Shown here one piece after another: positions 37,343 to 48,746 of a stretch of DNA of 64,000 nucleotides. The notes under the pieces were generated by a model. It saw nothing but the letters and a program-made list of their open reading frames with translations. It searched no databases and was not told the origin of the DNA. The stretch is from Billgrantia pellis (GTDB lineage: Bacteria; Pseudomonadota; Gammaproteobacteria; Pseudomonadales; Halomonadaceae), in assembly GCF_008297955.1 (NCBI RefSeq), contig NZ_VTPY01000003.1, positions 310,001-374,000 on the forward strand, read 5' to 3'. The first letter of the stretch is position 1, and each line of letters opens with the position of its first letter. The position numbers and the translations under genes are program-made.

Positions 37343-38130
37343 GACAGCCCCCGGTGGTAAGCACGCCGGTCGGTGACGGTGTGATAGGGCGGCCGATCGA
37401 GCTGATACGCCAGCGTCATGGCATCGAGCATCGACCACAGCACGTCTAGCTTGAACTGCAGGATCTCCAGCGCACGCTGTTGGGACGCTGCGGTGGTACA
37501 AACATCCAGCGCCAGCGTCAGGCCGTGCTCGACATCACGGCGCGCCTCGGTCAACCGCTTGCGAAAGTAGTCGTAACCCGACGCATCGATCCAGGGGTAG
37601 TGGCTGGGCCAGGTATCCAGGCGACTCTGATGGGCACGCGGCGCGAACAGTTCGGTGAGCGATGAGATCGCCGCCTCGCGCCAGTCGGCACGGCGCACGA
37701 AGTTCAAGTAGGCATCCACCGCGAAGCGCACTCCAGGCAGCACGTGCTCCTGAGACCAGAGCTCCTCGCGGGTCAGTCCGACCGCTTCCCCAAGCGCCAA
37801 CCAGGCTTCGATACCGCCGGGGTCGTCACCAAAGCCGTCGTGATCAAGCAGACGCTGGATCCAGCGACGCCGGGCCGAAGCGTCGGGACAGTTGGCCAGC
37901 AACGCGGCATCTTTTTGCGGAATCATCACCTGATAGTAGAAGCGGTTGGCCACCCAGCCGCGTATCTGTGCCGGCGTGGCGCGCCCCTCGGCCATGTCGA
38001 CCTGGTAGGGGTGATGAATATGGTAGTAGTCGCCCTTGGCCATCAGTGCGGCATGAAAGGCTTCACGCTCCAGGGCCTGAGGGTCGGTCGACGCCCCCGA
38101 GGGCGTCAGGGAGGATGCAAGCGATGGCAT
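37339..38130 (-). CDS. pqqC: Pyrroloquinoline-quinone synthase PqqC
   Basis: A 263-residue oxidase that closes the last ring and oxidises the intermediate to PQQ using oxygen without a metal. Family stretches seen are [57 protein letters not shown] (in parts) and the C-terminal [17 protein letters not shown]. The ATG at 38130 with GGAG about 8 bases upstream is chosen; the frame is open to 38226 but that would overlap pqqB. Confidence 0.95.
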   Translation of the reverse strand: MPSLASSLTPSGASTDPQALEREAFHAALMAKGDYYHIHHPYQVDMAEGRATPAQIRGWVANRFYYQVMIPQKDAALLANCPDASARRRWIQRLLDHDGFGDDPGGIEAWLALGEAVGLTREELWSQEHVLPGVRFAVDAYLNFVRRADWREAAISSLTELFAPRAHQSRLDTWPSHYPWIDASGYDYFRKRLTEARRDVEHGLTLALDVCTTAASQQRALEILQFKLDVLWSMLDAMTLAYQLDRPPYHTVTDRRAYHRGLS

Positions 38131-38173
38131 GGCGGCGTCTCCAGCGGAGGTTACAGGACAGGGAACATCGCGT

Positions 38174-39103
38174 TCACGGCTCGATGCGCATCCCGTCGAA
38201 AGCGACCTCGATGCGATGTTTCGCAAGCTCGGCCCGTTCGGGCGAGCCCTCGTCGAGGATCGGATTGGTATTGTTGATATGAATGAGCACCCGACGGGTC
38301 GCAGCGGGTAACGCGTCGAGTTCCTCGATCAGCCCGCCCCTGCCGGCAAGCGCCAGATGGCCCATCTCGCGGCCCGTCCTGTCGGCGATGCCCAATCTGG
38401 CCATCTCGTCATCGTGCCACAAAGTGCCATCGATCAGCACGCAGTCGGCGCGGGCGAGCCAGGCACGCAGGGCGTCGTCCGGCCGCCCCAGGCCCGGTGC
38501 ATAAAACAACGCTCCGCCTTTGGCCGTATCCTCGACGAACAGGCCGATGTTGTCCCCCGGTGTGGTTGCACCGCGGCGGGGCGAGTAGGGTGGCGCATTG
38601 CTTTCCAGCGCCACTGCCGTTAGGCGCAGCCCGGGACAGCTCGGCACTTCGAAAGACGCTTGGTGGCGGCCGTCATCGATGGCGATCGGACGCCAATTCA
38701 GTCCGCCCTGCCAGTGCGCGAGCATCGGAAACAGGGGAAAGCCCCCGCTCAGGTCCGCATGCACGTTAGGCGTGCACCAGACATCCAGCGGGCACCCCTC
38801 ACGCAGCGACAGCAGCCCGGTGACATGATCGATCTGGGCATCCACCAGCAGTACCTCGGCGATGCCGGTATCACGCATGCTCCGTCGGGGATGGAGTTCA
38901 GGATTGGCGGCGATCTGAGCACGAATGTCGGGCGAGGCGTTGCACAACAGCCAGCGCTCGCCATCGCTGCTGATGGCGATCGACGATTGGGTGCGGGGCG
39001 TAAGCCCTGGAGCGCCCTGCCGCACCCGACGGCAATTGGGGCAATGACAGTTCCACTGGGGGAAGCCGCCTCCGGCCGCGGCGCCGAGAATGATGACCTG
39101 CAT
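38174..39103 (-). CDS. pqqB: PQQ biosynthesis protein PqqB
   Basis: A 309-residue metallo-beta-lactamase-fold protein. It starts with the family hallmark [21 protein letters not shown] and has the CPNC zinc pair nearby, [14 protein letters not shown] in the metal site, and the ending [14 protein letters not shown]. PqqB is thought to hydroxylate the tyrosine part of the intermediate. It follows pqqA by 57 bases and precedes pqqC by 43. Confidence 0.95.
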   Translation of the reverse strand: MQVIILGAAAGGGFPQWNCHCPNCRRVRQGAPGLTPRTQSSIAISSDGERWLLCNASPDIRAQIAANPELHPRRSMRDTGIAEVLLVDAQIDHVTGLLSLREGCPLDVWCTPNVHADLSGGFPLFPMLAHWQGGLNWRPIAIDDGRHQASFEVPSCPGLRLTAVALESNAPPYSPRRGATTPGDNIGLFVEDTAKGGALFYAPGLGRPDDALRAWLARADCVLIDGTLWHDDEMARLGIADRTGREMGHLALAGRGGLIEELDALPAATRRVLIHINNTNPILDEGSPERAELAKHRIEVAFDGMRIEP

Positions 39104-39160
39104 GCCTGACCCTCTTGTCTTGATTGGCGTAGCGGGGCCGATAAGATCCCGTCGTTTCGA

Positions 39161-39232
39161 TCAGCGGTTGGCGATATAGAGAGTCACTTCGAATCCGGGG
39201 CGAAGATCGTGGTAGGTCGGCTTGGTCCACAT
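39161..39232 (-). CDS. pqqA: PQQ precursor peptide PqqA
   Basis: A 23-codon gene. The peptide begins [13 protein letters not shown] and ends TLYIANR, with the two residues that become PQQ, E15 and Y19, at their canonical spacing (E-V-T-L-Y). AGGAGGG lies 5-6 bases before the ATG. It heads the operon pqqABCDEF. Function: the ribosomal substrate cut up to give the cofactor. Confidence 0.97.
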   Translation of the reverse strand: MWTKPTYHDLRPGFEVTLYIANR

Positions 39233-39379
39233 GGGCTCCCTCCTGGGAATCGGTTGATCGACGTTTACCCCTCACAGTTAAGCACTCGTCGGGCGGTATC
39301 GGTGCACGACTTTGGAAGGAGTTGCCTCGTTTTTTGCACCCACCGCAGCGCGATAACCGCGTGAGCCTGCTCAGTCAGT

Positions 39380-41554
<2,175 letters not shown>

Positions 41555-41594
41555 GCCTCATTGCTCCACGCGAAGGCTGCGACCGGCGTGCACA

Positions 41595-42125
41595 TCAGGG
41601 CGCATGAATGCTTCCCACGTGCCATACCGAACGGTGACGCACGGTCTCGTTGAGCAGTTCGGGGTGAGCATCGAAGGGATAGAGCACGAATACCGGGCCG
41701 AGATCACGCACCGCGATCGGCTCCCCATCCTGCTGTATCGCCAGGATCACGTCATAACGCTCCAGATCGGAAACGGGCACCTCCGCATCGTACTCGTTGA
41801 TGGCAGAGACTCGGACCTGCTCGCTCTCGATGCCGGCGGCCTCGAGCACGGCTCGAAACAACGGCCCCTCGAAGCGTCCCACTCCTTCCGTCCAGGGCGT
41901 GCTCGTCTCGATGACACGGGTGGGAAGCGACATCATCAGTTCACGATCCAGGTGCAGCTCCGTGCCCACGTTGGGATTGGCCACGTTGCCGGTCACGCGT
42001 AGCAGCACCTCTCCCTCGGGCGCTGGCAGCGATGCGGCCGATACCGAAAGCGAGGCGACACCAAGCACGGCGCAAAGGAGCGGAAAAGAAGTACGACGAA
42101 GCCACACTCGAAGCATCTTGGCCAT
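41595..42125 (-). CDS. Exported molybdopterin-oxidoreductase-domain-like protein
   Basis: A 176-residue periplasmic protein: signal peptide to about residue 30, then a compact domain with LRVTGNVANPNVGTELHLDRELMMSLP (in parts), STPWTEGVGRFEGPLFRAVLEAAG and VSDLERYDVILAIQQDGEPI. This order matches the sulfite-oxidase-like molybdopterin-binding fold found alone in small exported proteins, which lack the cofactor cysteine (none is seen in the mature part). Start is uncertain: ATGs at 42125 and 42116 and a TTG at 42149 are possible. It likely works with the hybrid kinase immediately downstream. Confidence 0.65.
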   Translation of the reverse strand: MAKMLRVWLRRTSFPLLCAVLGVASLSVSAASLPAPEGEVLLRVTGNVANPNVGTELHLDRELMMSLPTRVIETSTPWTEGVGRFEGPLFRAVLEAAGIESEQVRVSAINEYDAEVPVSDLERYDVILAIQQDGEPIAVRDLGPVFVLYPFDAHPELLNETVRHRSVWHVGSIHAP

Positions 42126-42196
42126 CCACGGGAAACTGGAATGGGCCAAGAGTACGCGAAATGGAAGGAAAGGTCAGGCGGGCGAGACGAGGTGTC

Positions 42197-42220
42197 GCGG
42201 CAGGGCACATACCCTGCCGC
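42197..42220 (-). terminator. Stem-loop after the DUF2189 gene
   Basis: GCGGCAGGG and its exact complement around CACATA, 8 bases after the DUF2189 stop on the minus strand. No T-run. Confidence 0.5.
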
Positions 42221-42228
42221 AACGCACG

Positions 42229-43038
42229 TCAGGAGGCCATTGGCTCTATCGGTTCGCAGCGCACCAGATCCTCGTAGGCATGCCAGCTGGCATGACCGAG
42301 TATTGGCAGGATCACGGCAAGACCGATATAGAAGGTCAGGATGCCGACGACAACGCAGGCGGTCAGTATGGCGGCCCACACCAGCATGGGGCGGAAGTTG
42401 CGAGCCACCGCGCGCACGCTGGCCTCGATGCCTTCCATGAAGGTCAGGTCCTGGTCCATCAGGGTCGGTATGGCGACCACACTGATGGCGAAGGCGCCGA
42501 ACGCCAGCACCGCGCCCACCATGGTGCCCACGGCAATCATGCCGAGCCCCTGAGACGTGGTCAGCAACATGGCATACAGCTCGACCGGTCCGGGTGCATC
42601 GAAGCCGAAGAACAGGGCGAAGAGCAAGGTAGCCAGACGAATCCAGGCGAGGAAGAAAATCATCAGCATCACACCCATCATCGCCAGTTGGCCGGCGTGG
42701 GATCGCCAGGAACTGAAGGCATCGCCCAGGTGCGGTACGCACTTGTTCCCCAACGCACGGCTGATGCCGTAGGAACCCACGGCCACCAACGGTCCCAGGA
42801 ACATGAAACCTGCCAACAGCGGCAGCAGCCAGTGCCACAAATCGAACACGATGGCGCCAGCGGTGATGGCAAGGCTAAGGCCTACCCAGAACATGCCATA
42901 GGCGAGACTCACCGCAGTAGCATGGCGAAAATCCCCGACCCCGGCGGCGAGCCAGGCCTTGGGGCGGGACATGTCGATAGTGTTGATGTGGATCCTGACG
43001 GAGGGAGCGGAGTGCCCGGCGGTTCTTGTCGCATTCAT
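42229..43038 (-). CDS. DUF2189 family integral membrane protein
   Basis: A 269-residue inner-membrane protein with about six hydrophobic helices (for example LYGMFWVGLSLAITAGAIVF-like, LLPLLAGFMFLGPLVAVGSYG and AILTACVVVGILTFYIGLAVILPILGHASWHAYEDLV in parts). The closing HASWHAYEDLV is a family mark of DUF2189 proteins, often noted near cytochrome oxidase genes. Function unknown. It is separated from the downstream and upstream genes by hairpins, so it is probably transcribed alone. Confidence 0.8.
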   Translation of the reverse strand: MNATRTAGHSAPSVRIHINTIDMSRPKAWLAAGVGDFRHATAVSLAYGMFWVGLSLAITAGAIVFDLWHWLLPLLAGFMFLGPLVAVGSYGISRALGNKCVPHLGDAFSSWRSHAGQLAMMGVMLMIFFLAWIRLATLLFALFFGFDAPGPVELYAMLLTTSQGLGMIAVGTMVGAVLAFGAFAISVVAIPTLMDQDLTFMEGIEASVRAVARNFRPMLVWAAILTACVVVGILTFYIGLAVILPILGHASWHAYEDLVRCEPIEPMAS

Positions 43039-43209
43039 TGTCTAACCCCGTTTGGTCGCCATGGGAAGGACGATTGAGGCGTCGTTACGGCCGGGAGGTC
43101 CGGACGACGTCTTGTTGTCTTCATCCATCCTTAATGTAGTTGACGGGGCACAAGGGCGCTGCAACGTTGTCAACGCTGTCGCTCGATCACCAACTGCGCT
43201 TCCCAAACG

Positions 43210-43241
43210 CGACACGCCCCGGCCAGCGCCGGGGCGTGTCG
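43210..43241 (-). terminator. Terminator of the TAXI TRAP-stress protein operon
   Basis: A 14-base perfect stem (CGACACGCCCCGGC and its complement) with CAGC loop, followed on the minus strand by CGTTTGG. It lies 22 bases after the stress-protein stop. Confidence 0.75.
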
Positions 43242-43263
43242 AAGGAGCCGCACCGCCAGGACG

Positions 43264-43692
43264 CTAACGCACGATCATCACCGATACCTTGGCGTGATGA
43301 ACGACGTGCTCGGCGTTGGGACCCAGCACGTAGTCGGCGAACTTGCGTTTGTTGTGAGAGGCCATCACGATCAGGTCGACCCCGAGCTTCTTGGCCGCCT
43401 TGATGATCGCCTCCCAGGGCGAGCCATCGACAATCACCGCCTGGACCTTGACGTCCTCCGGAACATGCTCGGCAATGAAACGATGCTGCGCTTCAGATAG
43501 TGCCGCATGGGCCTTCTTCGAGAAGTCGCGTGGAAAGTAAGAGCCCACCATCGGCATGTGGTAGTCCGGCAGCACCGTCACCACATGCAGGGAAGCGTCG
43601 AAGGTCCGACACAGGGTCACCGCCGCAGGCAGTGCCTTGGCCCAGGAGCTCTCCTCGTTGAGGTCCACCGACAGCAAGATCTTGTCGTACAT
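43264..43692 (-). CDS. Universal stress protein (UspA family), TeaD-like context
   Basis: A 142-residue single-domain Usp: MYDKILLSVDLNEESSW at the start, VQAVIVDGSPWEAIIKAAKKLGVDLIVMASHNKRKF and the ending VVHHAKVSVMIVR (in parts). The nucleotide loop normally reads GxxGx9GS; here it is NKRKFADYVLGP, so the first glycines are missing and ATP binding may be changed. GAGGAG precedes the ATG at 43692. It follows the TRAP permease gene by 14 bases. In Halomonas elongata, the Usp TeaD is encoded after the ectoine TRAP carrier TeaABC and tunes its uptake; a similar role is inferred here for a different TRAP type. Confidence 0.85.
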   Translation of the reverse strand: MYDKILLSVDLNEESSWAKALPAAVTLCRTFDASLHVVTVLPDYHMPMVGSYFPRDFSKKAHAALSEAQHRFIAEHVPEDVKVQAVIVDGSPWEAIIKAAKKLGVDLIVMASHNKRKFADYVLGPNAEHVVHHAKVSVMIVR

Positions 43693-43706
43693 CTCCTCTC
43701 CCCTCC

Positions 43707-46304
43707 TCAGGCCGCACTGGCGGTGGACGGCTGCTGCAAGCGCCGCCGCCGCTGCAACAGCACGACCAGGCCGAACACCAGGAAGCCCGGAATCCACATC
43801 CATTCCTTCGCCCAGCGATCCACCGGCGCTAGTACCTCGACGATTTCCTGGTCGAAATCGAAACCGAGATCCGCCGCCGTTCCGCCAAACTCGATGAAAT
43901 CGACAGTAGTCCGACCGTCTTCCGTCCATAGCTCCATGCCGAGTCGCTCCATGCGCTCCTCGGGCGTATCGCCACGCGGCACCGGCACCAGGACATACGT
44001 GGTCATGGGGGCACCGAACTTGTCCTCGCCAGAGATTTGCACGCGCAGCTGGCTGCCGTGGTCCACATCGGCCAGCGCCTGAGCGAACTGCTCAGGCGGC
44101 ACCGACTCGTAGGGGTCGTGGATACGATCCATCCAGAAGCCGGGGCGGAACAGAGTGAAGGCCACCAGCAGCAGCAGAATCGATTCGTACCAACGATTGC
44201 GCACCAGGAAGTAACCCTGGGTACCGGCGGCAAAGATCAGCATGGCGATGGTGGCGATGACGAAGATCACCACCCCCTGCAACCAGCTCACCTCGATCAG
44301 CAGCAGGTCGGTATTGAAGATGAAGAGGAACGGCAGCGCCGCCGTGCGCAGACTGTAGTAGAACGCCTGAAAGCCGGTGCGCAGCGGGTCGCCGCCTGAC
44401 ACCGCTGCCGCGGCGAACGACGCCAACCCCACCGGTGGCGTCACGTCGGCCATGATGCCGAAATAGAACACGAACAGGTGAACTGCGATCAGCGGCACGA
44501 TCAGGCCATTCTGCTGGCCCAACAGCACGATCACCGGTGCCATCAGGGCCGAGACCACGATGTAGTTGGCGGTGGTGGGCAGGCCCATGCCCAGGATCAG
44601 ACTGAGCAGCGCGGTGAACAGCAGGATCAGCATCAGGTTGCCCATGGCCAGGACCTCGACCACGTCGGCCAGCACCAGCCCGACACCGGTTTGGGACACC
44701 GCACCCACCACGATGCCCGCAGTGGCGGTGGCAATGCCGATGCCGATCATGTTGCGTGCCCCTGCCACCAGTCCCTCCCACAGGTCGAGGCACCCCTCCT
44801 TGAGATCGGCCGCCAACCGCCCGCGACCGCGGAACACCGCGATGATGGGGCGCTGGGTGAGCATGATGCAAATCATGAACACCGTGGCCCAGAAGGCCGA
44901 CAGCCCCGGCGACAGGCGCTCGACCATCAGGCACCAGACCAGCACCACCACGGGCAGGATGTAGTGCAGACCCACCATGACGGTGGGGCGGGTCTGGGGC
45001 AGCGTGACCACCTGGGAGTTCGGGTCGTCGAGTTCCAGCTCCGGGTAGTAGGAGCCGAACTTGAGCAGCCCCACGTAGAGGATGGATAGCGCCACGGCGA
45101 CGACCCAGGGCGTGGCATCGCCCAACACCGGCTTAAGCCAACCCAGGCCGTAATAGACGGCGAACGAGAGCGCCATCAGCAGCAGCAAACCGGTCAGGAA
45201 ACCGATCACCTTGTTGAGCAATGGCCGTGCCGGGTTGCTCGACGGCAGTCCTTTCAGGTCGGCCTTGAGCGCCTCGAGGTGCACGATGTAAATCAGCGCG
45301 ATATAGGAAATCAGCGCCGGCAAGAAGGCATGCTTGATCACCTCCACGTAAGAAATGCCGACGTACTCTACCATCAGGAAGGCCGCGGCCCCCATGACCG
45401 GCGGCATGATCTGGCCGTTTACCGATGACGACACCTCCACGGCGCCGGCTTTCTCGGCTGAGAAACCGACTCGCTTCATCATGGGTATGGTAAAGGTGCC
45501 GGTAGTCACGGTATTGGCGATGGAGGAACCGGAGATCAGGCCGGTCATGCCCGAGGCGACGACGGCGGCCTTGGCCGGCCCGCCCTTGTAATGGCCGAGA
45601 AGCGAAAAGGCGACCTTGATGAAGTAGTTGCCGGCGCCGGCCTTGTCGAGCAACGCACCGAACAGCACGAACAGGAACACGAAGCTGGTGGAGACACCCA
45701 AGGCGATGCCGAACACCCCCTGGGTGGTCAACCACTGATGGTTGATGAGGCCGTACAGGCTGACTCCACGGTGGGCCAGAATGCCCGGCATGTAGGGGCC
45801 GAACAAGGTGTAGATGATGAATACCGACGCCACCACCATCAGCGGTGGTCCCAGCGCCCGGCGGGTGGCTTCGAGCAGCACCAGGATGCCAACGACCCCG
45901 ACGATCACGTCCTGCAGGATCGGCGCACCCGGACGCTGCGAAAGCTCGTTATAGAAGAGGAAGATATAGAGCGCACAGAAGGCGCCGATCGACGCCAGCA
46001 CCCAATCCTGCAACGGAATACGGTCGCGCGGAGAGCGCTTGAGCGCGGGATAGGCCATGAAGGCCAGGAACGTAGCGAAAGCCAGATGGATCGAGCGCGC
46101 TTCGGTGGCGTTGAATACCCCGAAGCGAAAGATGTAGGGCAACGGCGATGCGATCCAAAGCTGGAAAAGCGACCAGACGGCCGCCACACTCACCAGCAGC
46201 TTGCCAGGCGTGCCCAGCGGCTTTCGCGCTCCGCTGTCGCTCGAGGCGACCATGTCCTCGAGGTCGACCTCGGGCTGTCGCGTATTCGTTTTTTCGTCAG
46301 TCAT
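43707..46304 (-). CDS. TAXI-type TRAP transporter fused permease with C-terminal DUF3394
   Basis: An 865-residue fusion of the 4-helix and 12-helix TRAP subunits, the form that works with TAXI binding proteins. Family stretches include FLFVLFGALLDKAGAGNYF, SGMTGLISGSSIANTVTTGTFTIPMMKR, SSSVNGQIMPPVMGAAAF and DVTPPVGLASFAAAAVSGGDPLRTG (all in parts). The last 200 residues add helices and a soluble region (DKFGAPMTTYVLVPVPRGDTPEERMERLGM) matching DUF3394. It lies between the binding-protein gene and the stress-protein gene on one transcript. Substrate unknown; relatives carry glutamate or other organic acids. Confidence 0.9.
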   Translation of the reverse strand: MTDEKTNTRQPEVDLEDMVASSDSGARKPLGTPGKLLVSVAAVWSLFQLWIASPLPYIFRFGVFNATEARSIHLAFATFLAFMAYPALKRSPRDRIPLQDWVLASIGAFCALYIFLFYNELSQRPGAPILQDVIVGVVGILVLLEATRRALGPPLMVVASVFIIYTLFGPYMPGILAHRGVSLYGLINHQWLTTQGVFGIALGVSTSFVFLFVLFGALLDKAGAGNYFIKVAFSLLGHYKGGPAKAAVVASGMTGLISGSSIANTVTTGTFTIPMMKRVGFSAEKAGAVEVSSSVNGQIMPPVMGAAAFLMVEYVGISYVEVIKHAFLPALISYIALIYIVHLEALKADLKGLPSSNPARPLLNKVIGFLTGLLLLMALSFAVYYGLGWLKPVLGDATPWVVAVALSILYVGLLKFGSYYPELELDDPNSQVVTLPQTRPTVMVGLHYILPVVVLVWCLMVERLSPGLSAFWATVFMICIMLTQRPIIAVFRGRGRLAADLKEGCLDLWEGLVAGARNMIGIGIATATAGIVVGAVSQTGVGLVLADVVEVLAMGNLMLILLFTALLSLILGMGLPTTANYIVVSALMAPVIVLLGQQNGLIVPLIAVHLFVFYFGIMADVTPPVGLASFAAAAVSGGDPLRTGFQAFYYSLRTAALPFLFIFNTDLLLIEVSWLQGVVIFVIATIAMLIFAAGTQGYFLVRNRWYESILLLLVAFTLFRPGFWMDRIHDPYESVPPEQFAQALADVDHGSQLRVQISGEDKFGAPMTTYVLVPVPRGDTPEERMERLGMELWTEDGRTTVDFIEFGGTAADLGFDFDQEIVEVLAPVDRWAKEWMWIPGFLVFGLVVLLQRRRRLQQPSTASAA

Positions 46305-46381
46305 TGCCGTCCTGCCCTACCATCACTGTTGGTTTGAGAATACGCCTGTTCATCGGGTTCGTCGCATGGTGGGTTCAAACA

Positions 46382-46409
46382 GATGCGCGGACCCAGAGGT
46401 CCGCGCATC
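46382..46409 (-). terminator. Stem-loop after the TAXI binding-protein gene
   Basis: GATGCGCGGACC and its exact complement around CAGA, between the binding-protein stop (46444) and the permease start (46304). No strong T-run, so partial termination or message stabilisation is likely. Confidence 0.65.
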
Positions 46410-46443
46410 CTGCAACAGAGGGGAGAGTTCCCCTTGCGATGGC

Positions 46444-47424
46444 TTAATCGATCCAGCCACGCTCACGGTAGTAGCGCTCGGCGCCTTCATGCAGCGGTGC
46501 GGTCAGGCCATCGGAGATCATGTCTTCCTCGTTGAGGTTCTCGAACGCCGGGTGCAGGCGCTTGAAACGATCGAAATTGTCGAACACGGCCTTGACGGTC
46601 TGGTAGACGATTTCCTCGTCGAGGTCGGCATGGGTGACGAAAGTCGCCGCGACGCCAAAGGTCTCGACATCCTCATCGTTGCCGCGATACAGGCCACCGG
46701 GAATGACCGAGCGGGTATAGTACGGATGTTCCTCGACCAGGGCATCGATCTCGTCACCGGTAACCGGAACGATACGCGCGTCGATAGTGGTGGTGGCTTC
46801 CTGGATGGAACCATTGGGGTGACCGACCACGTAGACCATGGCGTCTACGTTGTTGTCGGCCAGCGCCGCGGCCTGCTCGGCGGCATCCAGCTCGGAAGCC
46901 AGGGAGAAGGTATCGGTATCCCAGCCCATGGCCTCCATCACCACGTTCATGGTGTTGCGCTGACCGGAACCCGGGTTGCCGATATTGACGCGCTTGCCCT
47001 CGAGGTCGGTGAAGTGCTCGATGCCGGAGTCGGCGCGCGCCACGACGGTCAGCGGTTCGCCATGCATCGTGAACACGGCCCGCATGTCCTCCCAGGCACC
47101 GTCGGATTCGAAGTTGTCTTCACCATGATAGGCACGATACTGCACGTCGGACTGCACCACGCCCATGTCGAGCTCACCGCTCTTCATGCCGTTGACGTTG
47201 GCCACGGAACCGCCGGTGGACGGCGCGTTACAGCGGATGTTGTGCTCGTCGCTGCCACGGTTCACCATGCGGCAGACGGACTGTCCCACGACGTAATAGA
47301 CCCCAGTCTGCCCCCCGGTACCGATGGTGATGAAGTTCTCCTGGGCCACGGCCGGCGCCGAGACCATGGCGGCACCCAGCAGGGCCCCGGAGAAGGCAGC
47401 CGCGGAAAAAGCATGGCGTTTCAT
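46444..47424 (-). CDS. TAXI-family TRAP substrate-binding protein
   Basis: A 326-residue exported binding protein. Signal peptide of about 27 residues ends in SAPAVAQ; the mature part opens ENFITIGTGGQTGVYYVVGQSVCRM, the hallmark of the TAXI family, followed by GKRVNIGNPGSGQRNTMNVVMEAMGW in parts and an acidic middle typical of halophile periplasmic proteins. Start at the ATG 47424 with AGAGG upstream; a GTG two codons earlier is open too. Pairs with the fused permease downstream. Confidence 0.92.
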   Translation of the reverse strand: MKRHAFSAAAFSGALLGAAMVSAPAVAQENFITIGTGGQTGVYYVVGQSVCRMVNRGSDEHNIRCNAPSTGGSVANVNGMKSGELDMGVVQSDVQYRAYHGEDNFESDGAWEDMRAVFTMHGEPLTVVARADSGIEHFTDLEGKRVNIGNPGSGQRNTMNVVMEAMGWDTDTFSLASELDAAEQAAALADNNVDAMVYVVGHPNGSIQEATTTIDARIVPVTGDEIDALVEEHPYYTRSVIPGGLYRGNDEDVETFGVAATFVTHADLDEEIVYQTVKAVFDNFDRFKRLHPAFENLNEEDMISDGLTAPLHEGAERYYRERGWID

Positions 47425-47831
47425 GAACACACCTCTTGACGTTATTGGCTAATCTTCATTGCTGAAAGCAAGATCCCTGGTAGCCAGGCGTGCACGCTCT
47501 GGCCGGCGGTCATTACCGCTCCCCACTACTTTAGCGAAAAAAACGTCTCGATGATGGGTCTTTTTCAACTGGCTGTAGTCTAGTCGCCCACTTCGTTTAG
47601 TGTGCGTTAATGCCGTTACGGCATGGGTCATGAGCCACCGCCCCCCCATTCCCCCTCGGGTCGCGATTCAGAAAACCTGGCAATGAGCTCACGCTTGGCC
47701 CCTTCCATGTCGGCAAACCCGGCCTCAAAAAGATGGCTTTCTCCCAGGGCGGGCTCCAGATGGTTGAGCCAAGTGGCGTTTGCGTCGTACTGGCAAGGCC
47801 ATACACGATAGATCGCAACGCATCGTCCTAC
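47425..47831. promoter_or_regulatory. 407-base region upstream of the TAXI operon
   Basis: No standard gene was found. The region must carry the promoter of the TAXI operon. It contains the 15-base palindrome ATGCCGT-T-ACGGCAT (47610-47624), a possible operator. Its distal half (47628-47831) reads as a protein-like frame directly after the DUF2798 stop (see findings). Confidence 0.5.
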
Positions 47832-48062
47832 TCAAGCCTTGCGCACCCAGCGTCCAACCAAACGCTGTAGGCGGGGTGCACCGATCAGGATGAGTGCGAA
47901 GGCCACCGGCCAGGCGATATAGAAGGCGCGCCACCAGCGCGCAAGAAAGCCGTCGTCGAGCCCGGTATTGACCCAGGTGATGACGAAGGTCATCAGCGTG
48001 ACCATGTAGATCGACATGAGGGCTGCGAAGGTCAACGGCGCATAACGGGTAGGTATTGGCAT
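47832..48062 (-). CDS. DUF2798 family small membrane protein
   Basis: A 76-residue protein with two membrane helices: MPIPTRYAPLTFAALMSIYMVTLMTFVITWVNTGLD (in parts) and RWWRAFYIAWPVAFALILIGAPRLQRLV. The RYAPL opening, the NTGLDDGFLARW centre and the IAWPVAF helix are family marks. GAGG lies just before the ATG at 48062. Function unknown. It is divergent from the macrodomain gene. Confidence 0.85.
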   Translation of the reverse strand: MPIPTRYAPLTFAALMSIYMVTLMTFVITWVNTGLDDGFLARWWRAFYIAWPVAFALILIGAPRLQRLVGRWVRKA

Positions 48063-48221
48063 AACCTCGTCCACGATCCAGAACCCATAACGTAACGGCG
48101 AATTATTGCATGACGATGGCTGTCGCTGCATCACTGCGGCAAGCGAAGCCATGGCGACGCGTTCTTGAATTAACGCTTTCTCCGCGACCAGACTGAAACC
48201 ACAGCCAAGAGGAGCACGCCC

Positions 48222-48746
48222 ATGCCAACCCGACTGGAGTGTCAACAGGGCGACATCGCCCATCAACCCGACATGGATGCGGTGGTCAATGCCGCCAATG
48301 CCGAACTTCGCCCCGGCGGCGGCGTGGCGGGTGCCTTGCACCGCGCCGCCGGTCCGGAGCTTGACCGCGCCTGTCGGCCCTTGGCGCCGATCGAGCCCGG
48401 CGAGGCCGTTATTACCGACGCCTTCGAATTGCCCAACCGCTACGTCATCCATTGCCTGGGGCCGGTGTACGGCCGCGACGGGCCGGAAGCGGAGCGGCTT
48501 GCCGATTGCTATCGCAACGCTCTCGAGCTTGCCGAGCGGCACGGGCTTTCCCGCATCGCCTTTCCTGCCCTGTCCGCGGGCGCCTTCGGCTACCCCCTCG
48601 AAGAGGCCGCACGAATCGCGCTCGCCACGGTTCTCGAAACGCTGCCTCGCTGTCCCGGCATCGCAAAGGTGCGTTTCGTGCTATTCGACGCCGGCAGTAC
48701 CGAGGTCTTCAAGCGCACCCTGGACTCACGGAATCAAACGTTGTAG
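48222..48746 (+). CDS. Macrodomain protein, O-acetyl-ADP-ribose deacetylase-like
   Basis: A 174-residue single macrodomain that likely hydrolyses O-acetyl-ADP-ribose or removes ADP-ribose from proteins (YmdB/MacroD group). Key stretches: VVNAANAELRPGGGVAGALHRAAG (the catalytic N-A-A-N and glycine loop, in parts), HCLGPVYG, and FPALSAGAFGYPLEEAARIAL. AGAGGAG lies about 8 bases before the ATG. Its last 13 bases overlap the end of the convergent TRAP permease gene. Confidence 0.9.
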   Translation: MPTRLECQQGDIAHQPDMDAVVNAANAELRPGGGVAGALHRAAGPELDRACRPLAPIEPGEAVITDAFELPNRYVIHCLGPVYGRDGPEAERLADCYRNALELAERHGLSRIAFPALSAGAFGYPLEEAARIALATVLETLPRCPGIAKVRFVLFDAGSTEVFKRTLDSRNQTL

